NCBI GenBank assembly: GCA_964616985.1
Contig: CAZTVF010000210.1
Span: forward strand, 1-5,033
Origin: CAZTVF01 sp964616985
GTDB taxonomy: Bacteria; Planctomycetota; Phycisphaerae; SM23-33
Reading direction: 5' to 3'
DNA length: 5,033 nt
Part shown: positions 1 to 4,908 of the stretch, one piece after another
Layout of the letters: each line of letters opens with the position of its first letter
Position numbering within the stretch: position 1 is the first letter of the stretch
Position numbers and translations under genes: made by a program
The notes under the pieces: model-generated
What the model was told of the DNA's origin: nothing
Databases searched by the model: none
What the model saw: the letters and a program-made list of their open reading frames with translations, nothing else

Positions 1-63
1 CAGGAAGATCCACAGCGTCAGGTAGCGGTCCAGAAACGACAGGCGGGCGGAGATGTGGCTCAT
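1..63 (-). CDS. arsB: ACR3-family arsenite efflux transporter, N-terminal fragment
   Basis: Only the first 21 codons are in the window; the gene continues past the left edge. The visible peptide begins MSHISARLSFLDRYLTLWIF. A short polar leader, then F/L-x-R-Y-L-T-L-W running into a hydrophobic stretch, is how ACR3-type (Acr3/ArsB) arsenite permeases begin, just before their first membrane helix. Such transporters sit in the inner membrane and export arsenite. The start ATG overlaps the arsC stop (ATGA, 60-63), and a weak GAGG lies upstream inside arsC, so translation is probably coupled to arsC. The family call rests on a short peptide plus the arsC context. An unrelated ArsB-type pump is possible, but those N-termini look different. 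Confidence 0.75.
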   Translation of the reverse strand, partial: MSHISARLSFLDRYLTLWIFL

Positions 64-503
64 TTGTTCGGCGCCTCGGTGAGGGACTGGGGCAGGGTCT
101 CGATGAACGCGCGGCTCTCGTCGCGCACGCGGCGGTAGTGGGCCAGGGCTTCTTCCTCGGTGGCGGCGGACCTGGCCAGGCGCGGCGGGTCGTCGAAGCC
201 CACGTGCACCACCTTTGCCCGCCCGCTGAACAGGGGGCAGTTTTCATTGGCGTGGCTGCAGACGGTGACGACGTAGTCGAAGGGGACGTCGGCGAGTTCG
301 GCCGCGAGCTTGGACCGCTGCGAGGAGATGTCGACGCCTGCCTCGGCCATCACCTTCACCGCGCGGGGGTTCATGCCATGGGTCTCAATGCCGGCAGAGT
401 AGGCCTCGACGGTCTGGGGCTTGAGCTTCTTTGCCCAGCCCTCGGCCATCTGGCTTCGGCAGCTGTTGCCGGTGCACAGGAACAGGATCTTCAGCGGCGT
501 CAT
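60..503 (-). CDS. arsC: Arsenate reductase ArsC, thioredoxin-coupled (low-molecular-weight phosphatase fold)
   Basis: A cytoplasmic enzyme that reduces arsenate to arsenite through a three-cysteine relay regenerated by thioredoxin. With the start at 503 it has 147 residues. The P-loop CTGNSCRS (Cys10-x5-Arg16) is the oxyanion-binding site. Cys82 and Cys89, in VCSHANENC, are the relay cysteines, and Asp105 in the FDDP loop is the catalytic acid. These positions equal the numbering known for Staphylococcus aureus ArsC, so all key residues are present. The ATG at 503 is chosen because AAGGAG lies 5 nt upstream (509-514). A GTG at 527 would add eight residues but has no ribosome site. The gene is first in an operon with the overlapping ACR3-type pump, behind the promoter at 551-579. 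A tyrosine-phosphatase role is less likely because the Cys82/Cys89 pair is specific to the reductases. Confidence 0.93.
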   Translation of the reverse strand: MTPLKILFLCTGNSCRSQMAEGWAKKLKPQTVEAYSAGIETHGMNPRAVKVMAEAGVDISSQRSKLAAELADVPFDYVVTVCSHANENCPLFSGRAKVVHVGFDDPPRLARSAATEEEALAHYRRVRDESRAFIETLPQSLTEAPNK

Positions 504-508
504 ACCGT

Positions 509-514
509 CTCCTT
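509..514 (-). promoter_or_regulatory. Ribosome binding site of arsC (decides the start)
   Basis: On the minus strand this reads AAGGAG, 5 nt before the ATG at 503. The upstream in-frame GTG at 527 has no comparable sequence, so the shorter 147-residue protein is preferred. That choice also puts the catalytic cysteine at position 10, as in characterised relatives. Confidence 0.8.
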
Positions 515-535
515 GGTCGTTTGTCACTGCGATGA

Positions 536-551
536 TTCGCTAAGTAACGAA
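536..551 (-). promoter_or_regulatory. Candidate operator of the ars operon (imperfect palindrome)
   Basis: The 16-bp sequence TTCGCTAAGTAACGAA has dyad symmetry of the form TTCG-n-TA-nn-TA-n-CGAA, with 12 of 16 positions symmetric. It begins at the last base of the -10 box and covers the expected transcription start, so a bound protein would block initiation. Operators for ArsR/SmtB-type repressors are AT-containing dyads in this position, so an arsenite-responsive ArsR repressor is a reasonable inference. The sequence does not identify the regulator, and no arsR gene lies in this window. Confidence 0.5.
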
Positions 552-579
552 GTATAGGAGACAAGGCGGACGGGGTCAA
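551..579 (-). promoter_or_regulatory. Sigma70-like promoter of arsC-arsB
   Basis: On the minus strand, TTGACC (574-579) and TATACT (551-556) are separated by exactly 17 nt. Both boxes match the consensus at five of six positions. Transcription should start near 544, giving a leader of about 40 nt before the arsC ATG. The rest of the gap to the aminotransferase stop (580-772) holds only short hairpins, and I see no gene in it. Confidence 0.72.
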
Positions 580-772
580 GGGCATTTTGGGCAATGGTCG
601 CTTCAGTAATCCATGAAGGTGTGGGCGCCACAAGGGGAGGGCACTTGGAGAAAAAGTGAGCTGATGGCGCTTCGCCCCGCAATAGCGAAGGGACGCCGTG
701 CGCGAAACCGCAAGCGGTCCCGGAAGCACCAGCAGAACCAGGCGCTCATTCGCTCCGGACGATCACTGCGAC

Positions 773-2071
773 CTACGATCCCAGGTATTCGCGCAGGGCG
801 GTGGCGAGGGTGGCGAAGGTCCAGCAGCGCTTGGCGTCGTCGCATTCCAGCAGCGTCACGCGGAAGCCGTGGCGTTTGCAGTAGAAGCCCGTCAGCGGCA
901 CGACGCAGATGCCCGTGGCGCCCAGCAAATAGAAGACGAAGCGGCCGTCGGGCTCGGTGCCCTTGACCTGCTGCTCCACCATCTGCCGCACCTGCGGGTT
1001 GGCGATCTTGAGCGTCTGCTTGTCATTCAGCGCCCCATCCTCGAACAGGACGGTCATGTAGAACGCGCCCGAGGGGCAGTTCACGTGGATGCCCGGGATG
1101 CCCGACAGCATCGCCACGGCTTCTTTGGCGCGGGCCTCGAAGAGGCTCGCCCGCTTCAGCAGGTGCGACGGGTAGCGGGGGTCGCCCATCACTCGCGGGA
1201 TCGACAGCTGTGGGGCCGTCGTCGAGCAAACCTCCAGCCGCTTCGACGCCAGCAGCGAGCCCACGTACTTATTGAACATCTCGTCGCGGCCGCGGTTGAG
1301 GACTTCGATCCAGCCGCAGCGCGAGCCCGGCCAGGGGAATTCTTTGCTGATGCCGCGCATGACGATGCCGCATACGTCGCCGATCACCTCCGACAGGTGC
1401 AGCGTCTGGTTGCGGTTGTAGACGACGTGCGCGTAGATCTCATCGCAGATGACGAACAGGTCGAACTCGCGGGCGATAGCGATGATGCCCTCGAGCACCT
1501 CGCGCGGGTAGACGGCTCCCGTCGGGTTGTCGGGGTTGATCAGCAGGATGGCCGCGATCGAGTCGTTGTACTTCACCTTGAGGCGAAGGTCTTCCAGGTC
1601 CGGCATCCAGTGGTTGTAGGGGTCCAGCTCGTAGGTCAGGTGCTCGTAGCCGCTGTGCGCGCCCTCGGCCGAGGAGTGCGTGCTGTAGGCGGGCGTGGGG
1701 CCGATGACGCGGGCCTCGCGCCGCAGGAAGCCGTATACCTTGGCCACCGCGTCGCCGATGCCGTTGAAGAAGATGATGTCGTCGGGCGTCACCTTGGCCC
1801 CGCCGCGGTGATTCACCTGCTGGGCGAGGAACTCCCGCGTGGAGAGCACGCCCGCGGTGTCGCAGTAGGCCCACGATTGGTCCTCGTCGACGATCTCGTG
1901 CAGGATCTGGCGGATCCAGGGCTCGATCTTCTCGCCCTTCTGCACCGGGTCGCCGATGTTTTCCCACGTGATGGGCACGCCCAGGTCGCGGAACTTGTGG
2001 CCGACCTGCACAATCTCGCGGATCGCATACGTCAGCGAGCCCGCGCCAAGATGAACGATATTTCTACGCAT
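773..2071 (-). CDS. Pyridoxal-phosphate-dependent class I/II aminotransferase, substrate unresolved
   Basis: A cytoplasmic fold-type I transaminase of 432 residues. The fold landmarks are all visible: NPDNPTG at 179-185 with Asn182 contacting the cofactor, CDEIY at 209-213 with Asp210 and Tyr213, SKEFPWPGSR at 242-251 with Schiff-base Lys243 and phosphate-binding Arg251, and Arg404 in the GFRVT segment as the likely substrate-carboxylate arginine. The N-terminus runs HLGAGSLTYAIREIV, with ITWENIGDP near residue 40, typical of a bacterial subgroup often annotated only as aminotransferase. The start at 2071 is preferred. An in-frame ATG at 2149 would add 26 mostly hydrophobic residues with no ribosome site, and the homologous sequence begins at the chosen Met. 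The ribosome site here is weak (GGA about 8 nt upstream). It lies 104 bp after asd on the same strand. Aspartate, alanine or succinyl-DAP transamination are all possible; context does not decide. Confidence 0.9.
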   Translation of the reverse strand: MRRNIVHLGAGSLTYAIREIVQVGHKFRDLGVPITWENIGDPVQKGEKIEPWIRQILHEIVDEDQSWAYCDTAGVLSTREFLAQQVNHRGGAKVTPDDIIFFNGIGDAVAKVYGFLRREARVIGPTPAYSTHSSAEGAHSGYEHLTYELDPYNHWMPDLEDLRLKVKYNDSIAAILLINPDNPTGAVYPREVLEGIIAIAREFDLFVICDEIYAHVVYNRNQTLHLSEVIGDVCGIVMRGISKEFPWPGSRCGWIEVLNRGRDEMFNKYVGSLLASKRLEVCSTTAPQLSIPRVMGDPRYPSHLLKRASLFEARAKEAVAMLSGIPGIHVNCPSGAFYMTVLFEDGALNDKQTLKIANPQVRQMVEQQVKGTEPDGRFVFYLLGATGICVVPLTGFYCKRHGFRVTLLECDDAKRCWTFATLATALREYLGS

Positions 2072-2175
2072 GATCAATCCAAGCAGAATGTAAAGAGTTA
2101 TGCCGGCCGCCGAAAACAGCGCCGCGCGGCCGAGGCCGTCGGACTCCATTCACATCGGTCAACGAGGACGGAATC

Positions 2176-3180
2176 CTACAGCATCTCGGCGATCTGGATC
2201 GCGTTCAGCGCGGCGCCCTTGCGGATCTGGTCGCCGCTGACGAACAGGTCGATGCCGACGCCGCCGTCGAGGCTGGTGTCCTGGCGGATGCGGCCGACGA
2301 GGACATCGTCGCCGCCGGCGGAGTCCAGCGGCATGGGGAAGTAGTTCTTGTCGCGGTCGTCCACGATCCGCACGCCGGGCGCCTTGGCCAGCACGTCGCG
2401 CACCTGCTGCTCGGTCATCGGGCGGCTGAACTCGATGTTCACCGCCTCGGTGTGGGCGCGAAGCACCGGCACGCGGACGCACGTCGCCGTCACGCGGATC
2501 TGCGGCGCGTGGAAGATCTTGCGGGTCTCCAGGACCATCTTATTCTCTTCCTCGTTGTAGCCGTTGTCCGCGATCTTGCTGGTGTGGCTGAAGACGTTGA
2601 ACAGCGCCTGGTGGGGCATGACGCCCTTGACCAGCGGCTTGCCCGAGGACCAGTCGCGGGCCTGCTGCTCCAGCTCGGCCATGGCCTTGGCCCCGGCCCC
2701 GCTGACAGCCTGGTACGTGGCGACGACGAGGCGCTTGACCGGGTTGACCTGGTGCAGCGGCCAGACCGGCACGTTCATGATGATCGTGCTGCAGTTGGGA
2801 TTGGCGATAATGCCCTTGTGCTTCTGGATGTCCTGGGGGTTCACCTCGGGAACGACCAGCGGCACGTTGGGGTCCATGCGGAAGGCCGACGTGTTGCACA
2901 CGACGACGGCGCCGGCATCGACGGCGATGGGGTTGAACTTCTTGGCGATGCTGCCGCCGGCGGAGCCCAGCACCAGATCAACGCCCTTGAAGCTCTTCTC
3001 GGTCAATTCCTCGATGGGCAGCGTCTCGCCGCGGAACTTCAGCGTCTTGCCCGCCGACCGCGCGCTGGCCAGCAGCCTCAGGCTCGCCAGCGGAAAGTTC
3101 CGCTGCTCGAGGATGGCCATGAATTCCGTACCCACGGCGCCGGTGGCGCCCATGATCGCAACATGCATGCTTTTGCTCAT
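2176..3180 (-). CDS. asd: Aspartate-semialdehyde dehydrogenase
   Basis: Catalyses NADPH-dependent reductive dephosphorylation of L-aspartyl-4-phosphate to aspartate-4-semialdehyde, the branch point to DAP/lysine, threonine and methionine, in the cytoplasm. The protein has 334 residues, normal for the family. The N-terminal Rossmann motif is GATGAVG at 11-17. The nucleophile is Cys130 in ANPNCSTI, followed by YQAVSGAG at 156-163. Arg236 and His243 in RVPVLRAH have the seven-residue spacing of the substrate-binding arginine and catalytic histidine known in Asd enzymes. The frame stays open upstream to 3351, but that stretch (GKHGKLPLF... and so on) is not family-like, and the conserved region begins right after the ATG at 3180. 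An ATG four codons later (3168) is the alternative start. The ribosome site is weak (GAGTGG, close to the ATG). The gene diverges from alr and precedes the aminotransferase. Confidence 0.95.
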   Translation of the reverse strand: MSKSMHVAIMGATGAVGTEFMAILEQRNFPLASLRLLASARSAGKTLKFRGETLPIEELTEKSFKGVDLVLGSAGGSIAKKFNPIAVDAGAVVVCNTSAFRMDPNVPLVVPEVNPQDIQKHKGIIANPNCSTIIMNVPVWPLHQVNPVKRLVVATYQAVSGAGAKAMAELEQQARDWSSGKPLVKGVMPHQALFNVFSHTSKIADNGYNEEENKMVLETRKIFHAPQIRVTATCVRVPVLRAHTEAVNIEFSRPMTEQQVRDVLAKAPGVRIVDDRDKNYFPMPLDSAGGDDVLVGRIRQDTSLDGGVGIDLFVSGDQIRKGAALNAIQIAEML

Positions 3181-3321
3181 AATCCACTCGTGCAGAAGAA
3201 GTAAACGGTAAAACGCTGCCAGCATCCAGGGCCTCACACGGCCCCGGTGAAAGAGGGGTAGCTTACCATGTTTTCCCCCCTTCGCCAAGCCCGTGGCGAG
3301 GCAAAAAACCTTGGGCGAACC

Positions 3322-3349
3322 TTGAGTTTTTGCCGCGGAGGTGTATAAC
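3322..3349 (+). promoter_or_regulatory. Sigma70-like promoter of alr
   Basis: TTGAGT (3322-3327) and TATAAC (3344-3349) are separated by 16 nt. The boxes match the consensus at four and five of six positions. Transcription would begin near 3356, leaving a leader of about 44 nt that contains the hairpin at 3364-3381 and the ribosome site. Confidence 0.6.
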
Positions 3350-3363
3350 AAATGTCGGCCGTA

Positions 3364-3381
3364 GCGGACCTGGATGTCCGC
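3364..3381 (+). promoter_or_regulatory. Leader hairpin upstream of the alr ribosome site
   Basis: GCGGAC and GTCCGC form a perfect six-pair stem around the loop CTGGAT. It ends two bases before the GAGGGAG ribosome site (3383-3389), which sits 10 nt from the alr ATG. A stem this close to the ribosome site could affect initiation or be a protein-binding site. It has no T-tract, so it is not an intrinsic terminator. A regulatory role is inferred from position only. Confidence 0.4.
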
Positions 3382-3399
3382 AGAGGGAGCTAGGCCACA

Positions 3400-4587
3400 A
3401 TGGAAAGTTACTTAACGGCGGAAATCTCAGCCTCCGCGGTGGCGGCGAACCTGGCGTTGCTGCGACAGCAGATCAAACCGCCCACCCGCCTCTGCGCCGT
3501 CGTCAAGGCCGACTGCTACGGACACGGCATCCACCTGCTCTGGAAAACCATCGCCGAGTTCGCCGACTGCATGGCCGTGGCCACGCCTACCGAGGCCATC
3601 TGGCTGCGGGGCATCGGGTACAACGGCCCGTTATTGATGTTCTTCTCCGCCTGCGCGTACAACGACGGCGGCCAATTGCGCGAGGCCCTCGAGGAACTCG
3701 TCGCCCAGCACGTCACGCTGACGGTCATCTCGGCCGCCGAGGCGTTCGCCGTCTCCGAGGCCAGCCGCAAGGTCCGCACCCCCGCCAGCGTCCATGTGAA
3801 GGTCGATACCGGCATGGGACGCTCGGGAATCCTGTGGGAGGACGCCCCGGCCCTGGTGGCCGAGATCGCCCGCTACGGCGGCGTGAAGGTCACCGGCCTC
3901 TACACGCACCTGGCCACGGCCGACAGCGCCGATAAGTCGTACGCCGCATCGCAGCTGGCGAATTTCCAGGCGGCGGCCCGGCGATGCCCCAACCCCTCGA
4001 GCCTGCTGCTTCACGCGGCGAACTCGGCCGGGACGATCGACATGTCCGAGGCGCACATGAGCATGGTCCGCCCGGGCATCGCGATCTACGGCTACCAGCC
4101 TTCGGACGACATGCAGACCCGCCTGCCGCTGCGGCCCGCGCTGCGCCTGTGGGGCCGCCTGATGCAGATCAAGGAACTGCCCGCCGGCAGCAAGCTCAGC
4201 TACGGGCTGACGCACACGCTGGCCCGCGACAGCCGGCTGGGCCTGGCCCCGGTCGGCTACGGCGACGGCTACCTGCGATGCCTCTCGAACAAGGCCACCA
4301 TGCGCGTCCGCGGCAAGGACGTGCCCATCCTGGGCCGCGTGTGCATGGATCAGGTGATCATCGACCTGACGGACGCCCCGGCCGCCCGCGTGGGCGACAT
4401 GGTGGAGATCATCTCCAGCGACCCGGCCGCCCCGCACAGCGTCGAGAACCTCGCCCGCCTTGCGGACACGATCCCCTATGAAGTCACCTGCCGCCTGGGC
4501 CGCCGCGTCCAGCGCGTCCTGGTCGACACCGACCTTGGCCAGTACACCGCGCAGGCTCAAAGCAGCAGCATCCCGCAATCGCGGTAA
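3400..4587 (+). CDS. alr: Alanine racemase
   Basis: A PLP enzyme that interconverts L- and D-alanine and supplies D-Ala for peptidoglycan cross-links. The 395-residue protein is complete. Its N-terminal barrel carries the Schiff-base lysine, Lys36 in AVVKADCYGHG. VKVDTGMGRSG at 133-143 gives Lys134 and Arg141, equivalent to the carbamylated lysine and the arginine of the Geobacillus enzyme. His170 lies in LYTHLA, and Arg224 in MVRPGIAIYG is the residue near the pyridine nitrogen. The C-terminal domain carries the second catalytic base Tyr268 in LSYGLTHT, Cys315-Met316-Asp317 in GRVCMDQ, and Tyr360 in IPYEVTCRLGRRV. All expected active-site residues are present. The ATG at 3400 follows GAGGGAG by about 10 nt. 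The last dozen residues (QAQSSSIPQSR) look like an unstructured tail. The gene diverges from asd and converges on the cytochrome gene to its right. Confidence 0.96.
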   Translation: MESYLTAEISASAVAANLALLRQQIKPPTRLCAVVKADCYGHGIHLLWKTIAEFADCMAVATPTEAIWLRGIGYNGPLLMFFSACAYNDGGQLREALEELVAQHVTLTVISAAEAFAVSEASRKVRTPASVHVKVDTGMGRSGILWEDAPALVAEIARYGGVKVTGLYTHLATADSADKSYAASQLANFQAAARRCPNPSSLLLHAANSAGTIDMSEAHMSMVRPGIAIYGYQPSDDMQTRLPLRPALRLWGRLMQIKELPAGSKLSYGLTHTLARDSRLGLAPVGYGDGYLRCLSNKATMRVRGKDVPILGRVCMDQVIIDLTDAPAARVGDMVEIISSDPAAPHSVENLARLADTIPYEVTCRLGRRVQRVLVDTDLGQYTAQAQSSSIPQSR

Positions 4588-4614
4588 CCTTCCCTTGGGC
4601 CCATGCCCAAATGC

Positions 4615-4660
4615 TCGGTGCCACCCCCAAACTTGTTTGGGGGTGCGAAGGCGGCACCGA
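4615..4660 (+). repeat. Two-tier palindromic repeat, copy 1
   Basis: The inner stem is a perfect 11-pair inverted repeat, CACCCCCAAAC and GTTTGGGGGTG around the loop TT (4622-4645). An outer stem TCGGTGCC (4615-4622) pairs with GGCACCGA (4653-4660) across a seven-base bulge, sharing one base with the inner stem. It begins 28 bp after the alr stop. A 31-nt section (4615-4645) recurs at 4793-4823 in reverse orientation with 30 of 31 identities. It resembles a REP-like extragenic palindrome; its family and genomic copy number cannot be known from this window. Confidence 0.85.
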
Positions 4661-4778
4661 TTCTATCAGCGTCCGGGTTTTGCCTGATGTTTGGCTCTCT
4701 GGATTCTCCATGTGCATGGGCCTGCCTGCCGTAGGCAGATCAATGAAGTGACCATGCCGGGGTTTTGGCGCCGCGGAC

Positions 4779-4823
4779 TTGGTGACTGTTCTCACCCCCA
4801 AACGAGTTTGGGGGTGGCACCGA
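4779..4823 (-). repeat. Two-tier palindromic repeat, copy 2 (inverted)
   Basis: The inner 11-pair stem at 4793-4816 is identical to copy 1, but its loop is GA on the plus strand (TC in element orientation, against TT in copy 1). The outer arm GGCACCGA (4816-4823) matches copy 1 exactly. Its partner TTGGTGAC (4779-4786) is degenerate, with one wobble and one mismatch, across a six-base spacer. The element points the opposite way to copy 1. The only difference in the 31-nt core falls in the loop, so stem pairing is kept. Confidence 0.8.
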
Positions 4824-4842
4824 CCTGCCTTGTCCAAGGACC

Positions 4843-4878
4843 AAAAAGCAGCGCCGAATGGCGGGTGCCACTCGGCGC
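4843..4878 (-). terminator. Intrinsic terminator of the cytochrome gene
   Basis: On the minus strand, GCGCCGAGTGGC (4867-4878) pairs with GCCATTCGGCGC (4851-4862) in a 12-pair stem (one G-T wobble) closed by the four-base loop ACCC. It is followed after three bases by a run of five T (4843-4847). It starts 30 bp past the cytochrome stop. The T-run lies on one side only, so it should act only on transcription coming from the right. Confidence 0.82.
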
Positions 4879-4908
4879 GCGGTTCTCGGCGATGTTGAAT
4901 CGACGTTG

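Larger units (their letters stand above)
3181..3399. other. Divergent asd/alr control region
   Basis: This 219-bp gap separates the starts of asd (minus) and alr (plus) and should hold both promoters. The alr side is clear (3322-3349). For asd the best candidate I find is TTGGCG, 17 nt, then TAAGCT on the minus strand at about 3266-3294, which is poor at the -10. The asd leader would contain a hairpin at 3226-3247 with seven pairs and one mismatch around a six-base loop. A second hairpin, TCGCCA/TGGCGA, lies at 3282-3299. The asd leader is too short and simple for a lysine riboswitch, and I see no T-box features. Confidence 0.6.
4588..4908. other. Hairpin-rich gap between convergent genes
   Basis: This 321-bp stretch between the alr stop and the cytochrome stop shows no credible gene; short open frames here are explained by the palindromes. 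In order it contains a hairpin TTGGGC/GCCCAA (4595-4610), palindromic element copy 1 (4615-4660), a small stem CCATG/CATGG (4708-4719), a stem CTGCCT/AGGCAG (4722-4738), element copy 2 (4779-4823), a small stem CCTTG/CAAGG (4828-4839) and the minus-strand terminator (4843-4878). No hairpin behind alr is followed by a T-run on the plus strand, so how alr transcription ends is not obvious. Confidence 0.8.

Noticed and set aside
642..718. Short stems downstream of the aminotransferase (CTTCGC/GCGAAG at 670-690, ACCGC/GCGGT at 707-718, CACTT/AAGTG at 642-658) as a terminator
   Set aside because: Stems are only 5-6 pairs with poor loops, and the nearest T-run on the minus strand is 14 nt beyond the best stem. 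A weak terminator is possible but not supported enough to list.
2072..2149. N-terminal extension of the aminotransferase resembling a membrane segment
   Set aside because: The 26 extra residues from the ATG at 2149 have no ribosome site. The recognised family sequence begins at the Met at 2071, giving 432 residues.
2072..2175. GGCCGC/GCGGCC stem between asd and the aminotransferase as a terminator
   Set aside because: The six-pair stem has a long loop and no adjacent T-run; it is better read as chance in G+C-rich DNA or a weak processing stem.
698..2344. A 548-codon open frame on the plus strand
   Set aside because: It lies antisense to the aminotransferase and part of asd, has low-complexity Arg/Ala/Val/His-rich composition and no family resemblance. 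It is a typical shadow in G+C-rich DNA.
3181..3300. Lysine riboswitch or T-box ahead of asd
   Set aside because: Considered because asd is a known target, but the leader is short and shows only simple isolated hairpins, with no multi-helix junction or T-box sequence.
3282..3319. Inverted repeat TTCGCCAAG/CTTGGGCGAA with an A-run (minus-strand T-run) as a terminator
   Set aside because: The T-run lies on the wrong side of the hairpin for the minus strand, the pairing needs a bulge, and no gene ends here.
3181..3351. Upstream extension of asd to 3351
   Set aside because: The extra 57 residues are not family-like, run through the control region, and precede a normal N-terminal Rossmann start at 3180.
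3631..4578. A 315-codon minus-strand open frame inside alr
   Set aside because: It is antisense to a complete, motif-verified alanine racemase and has a biased Ala/Gly/Val/Arg/His composition.
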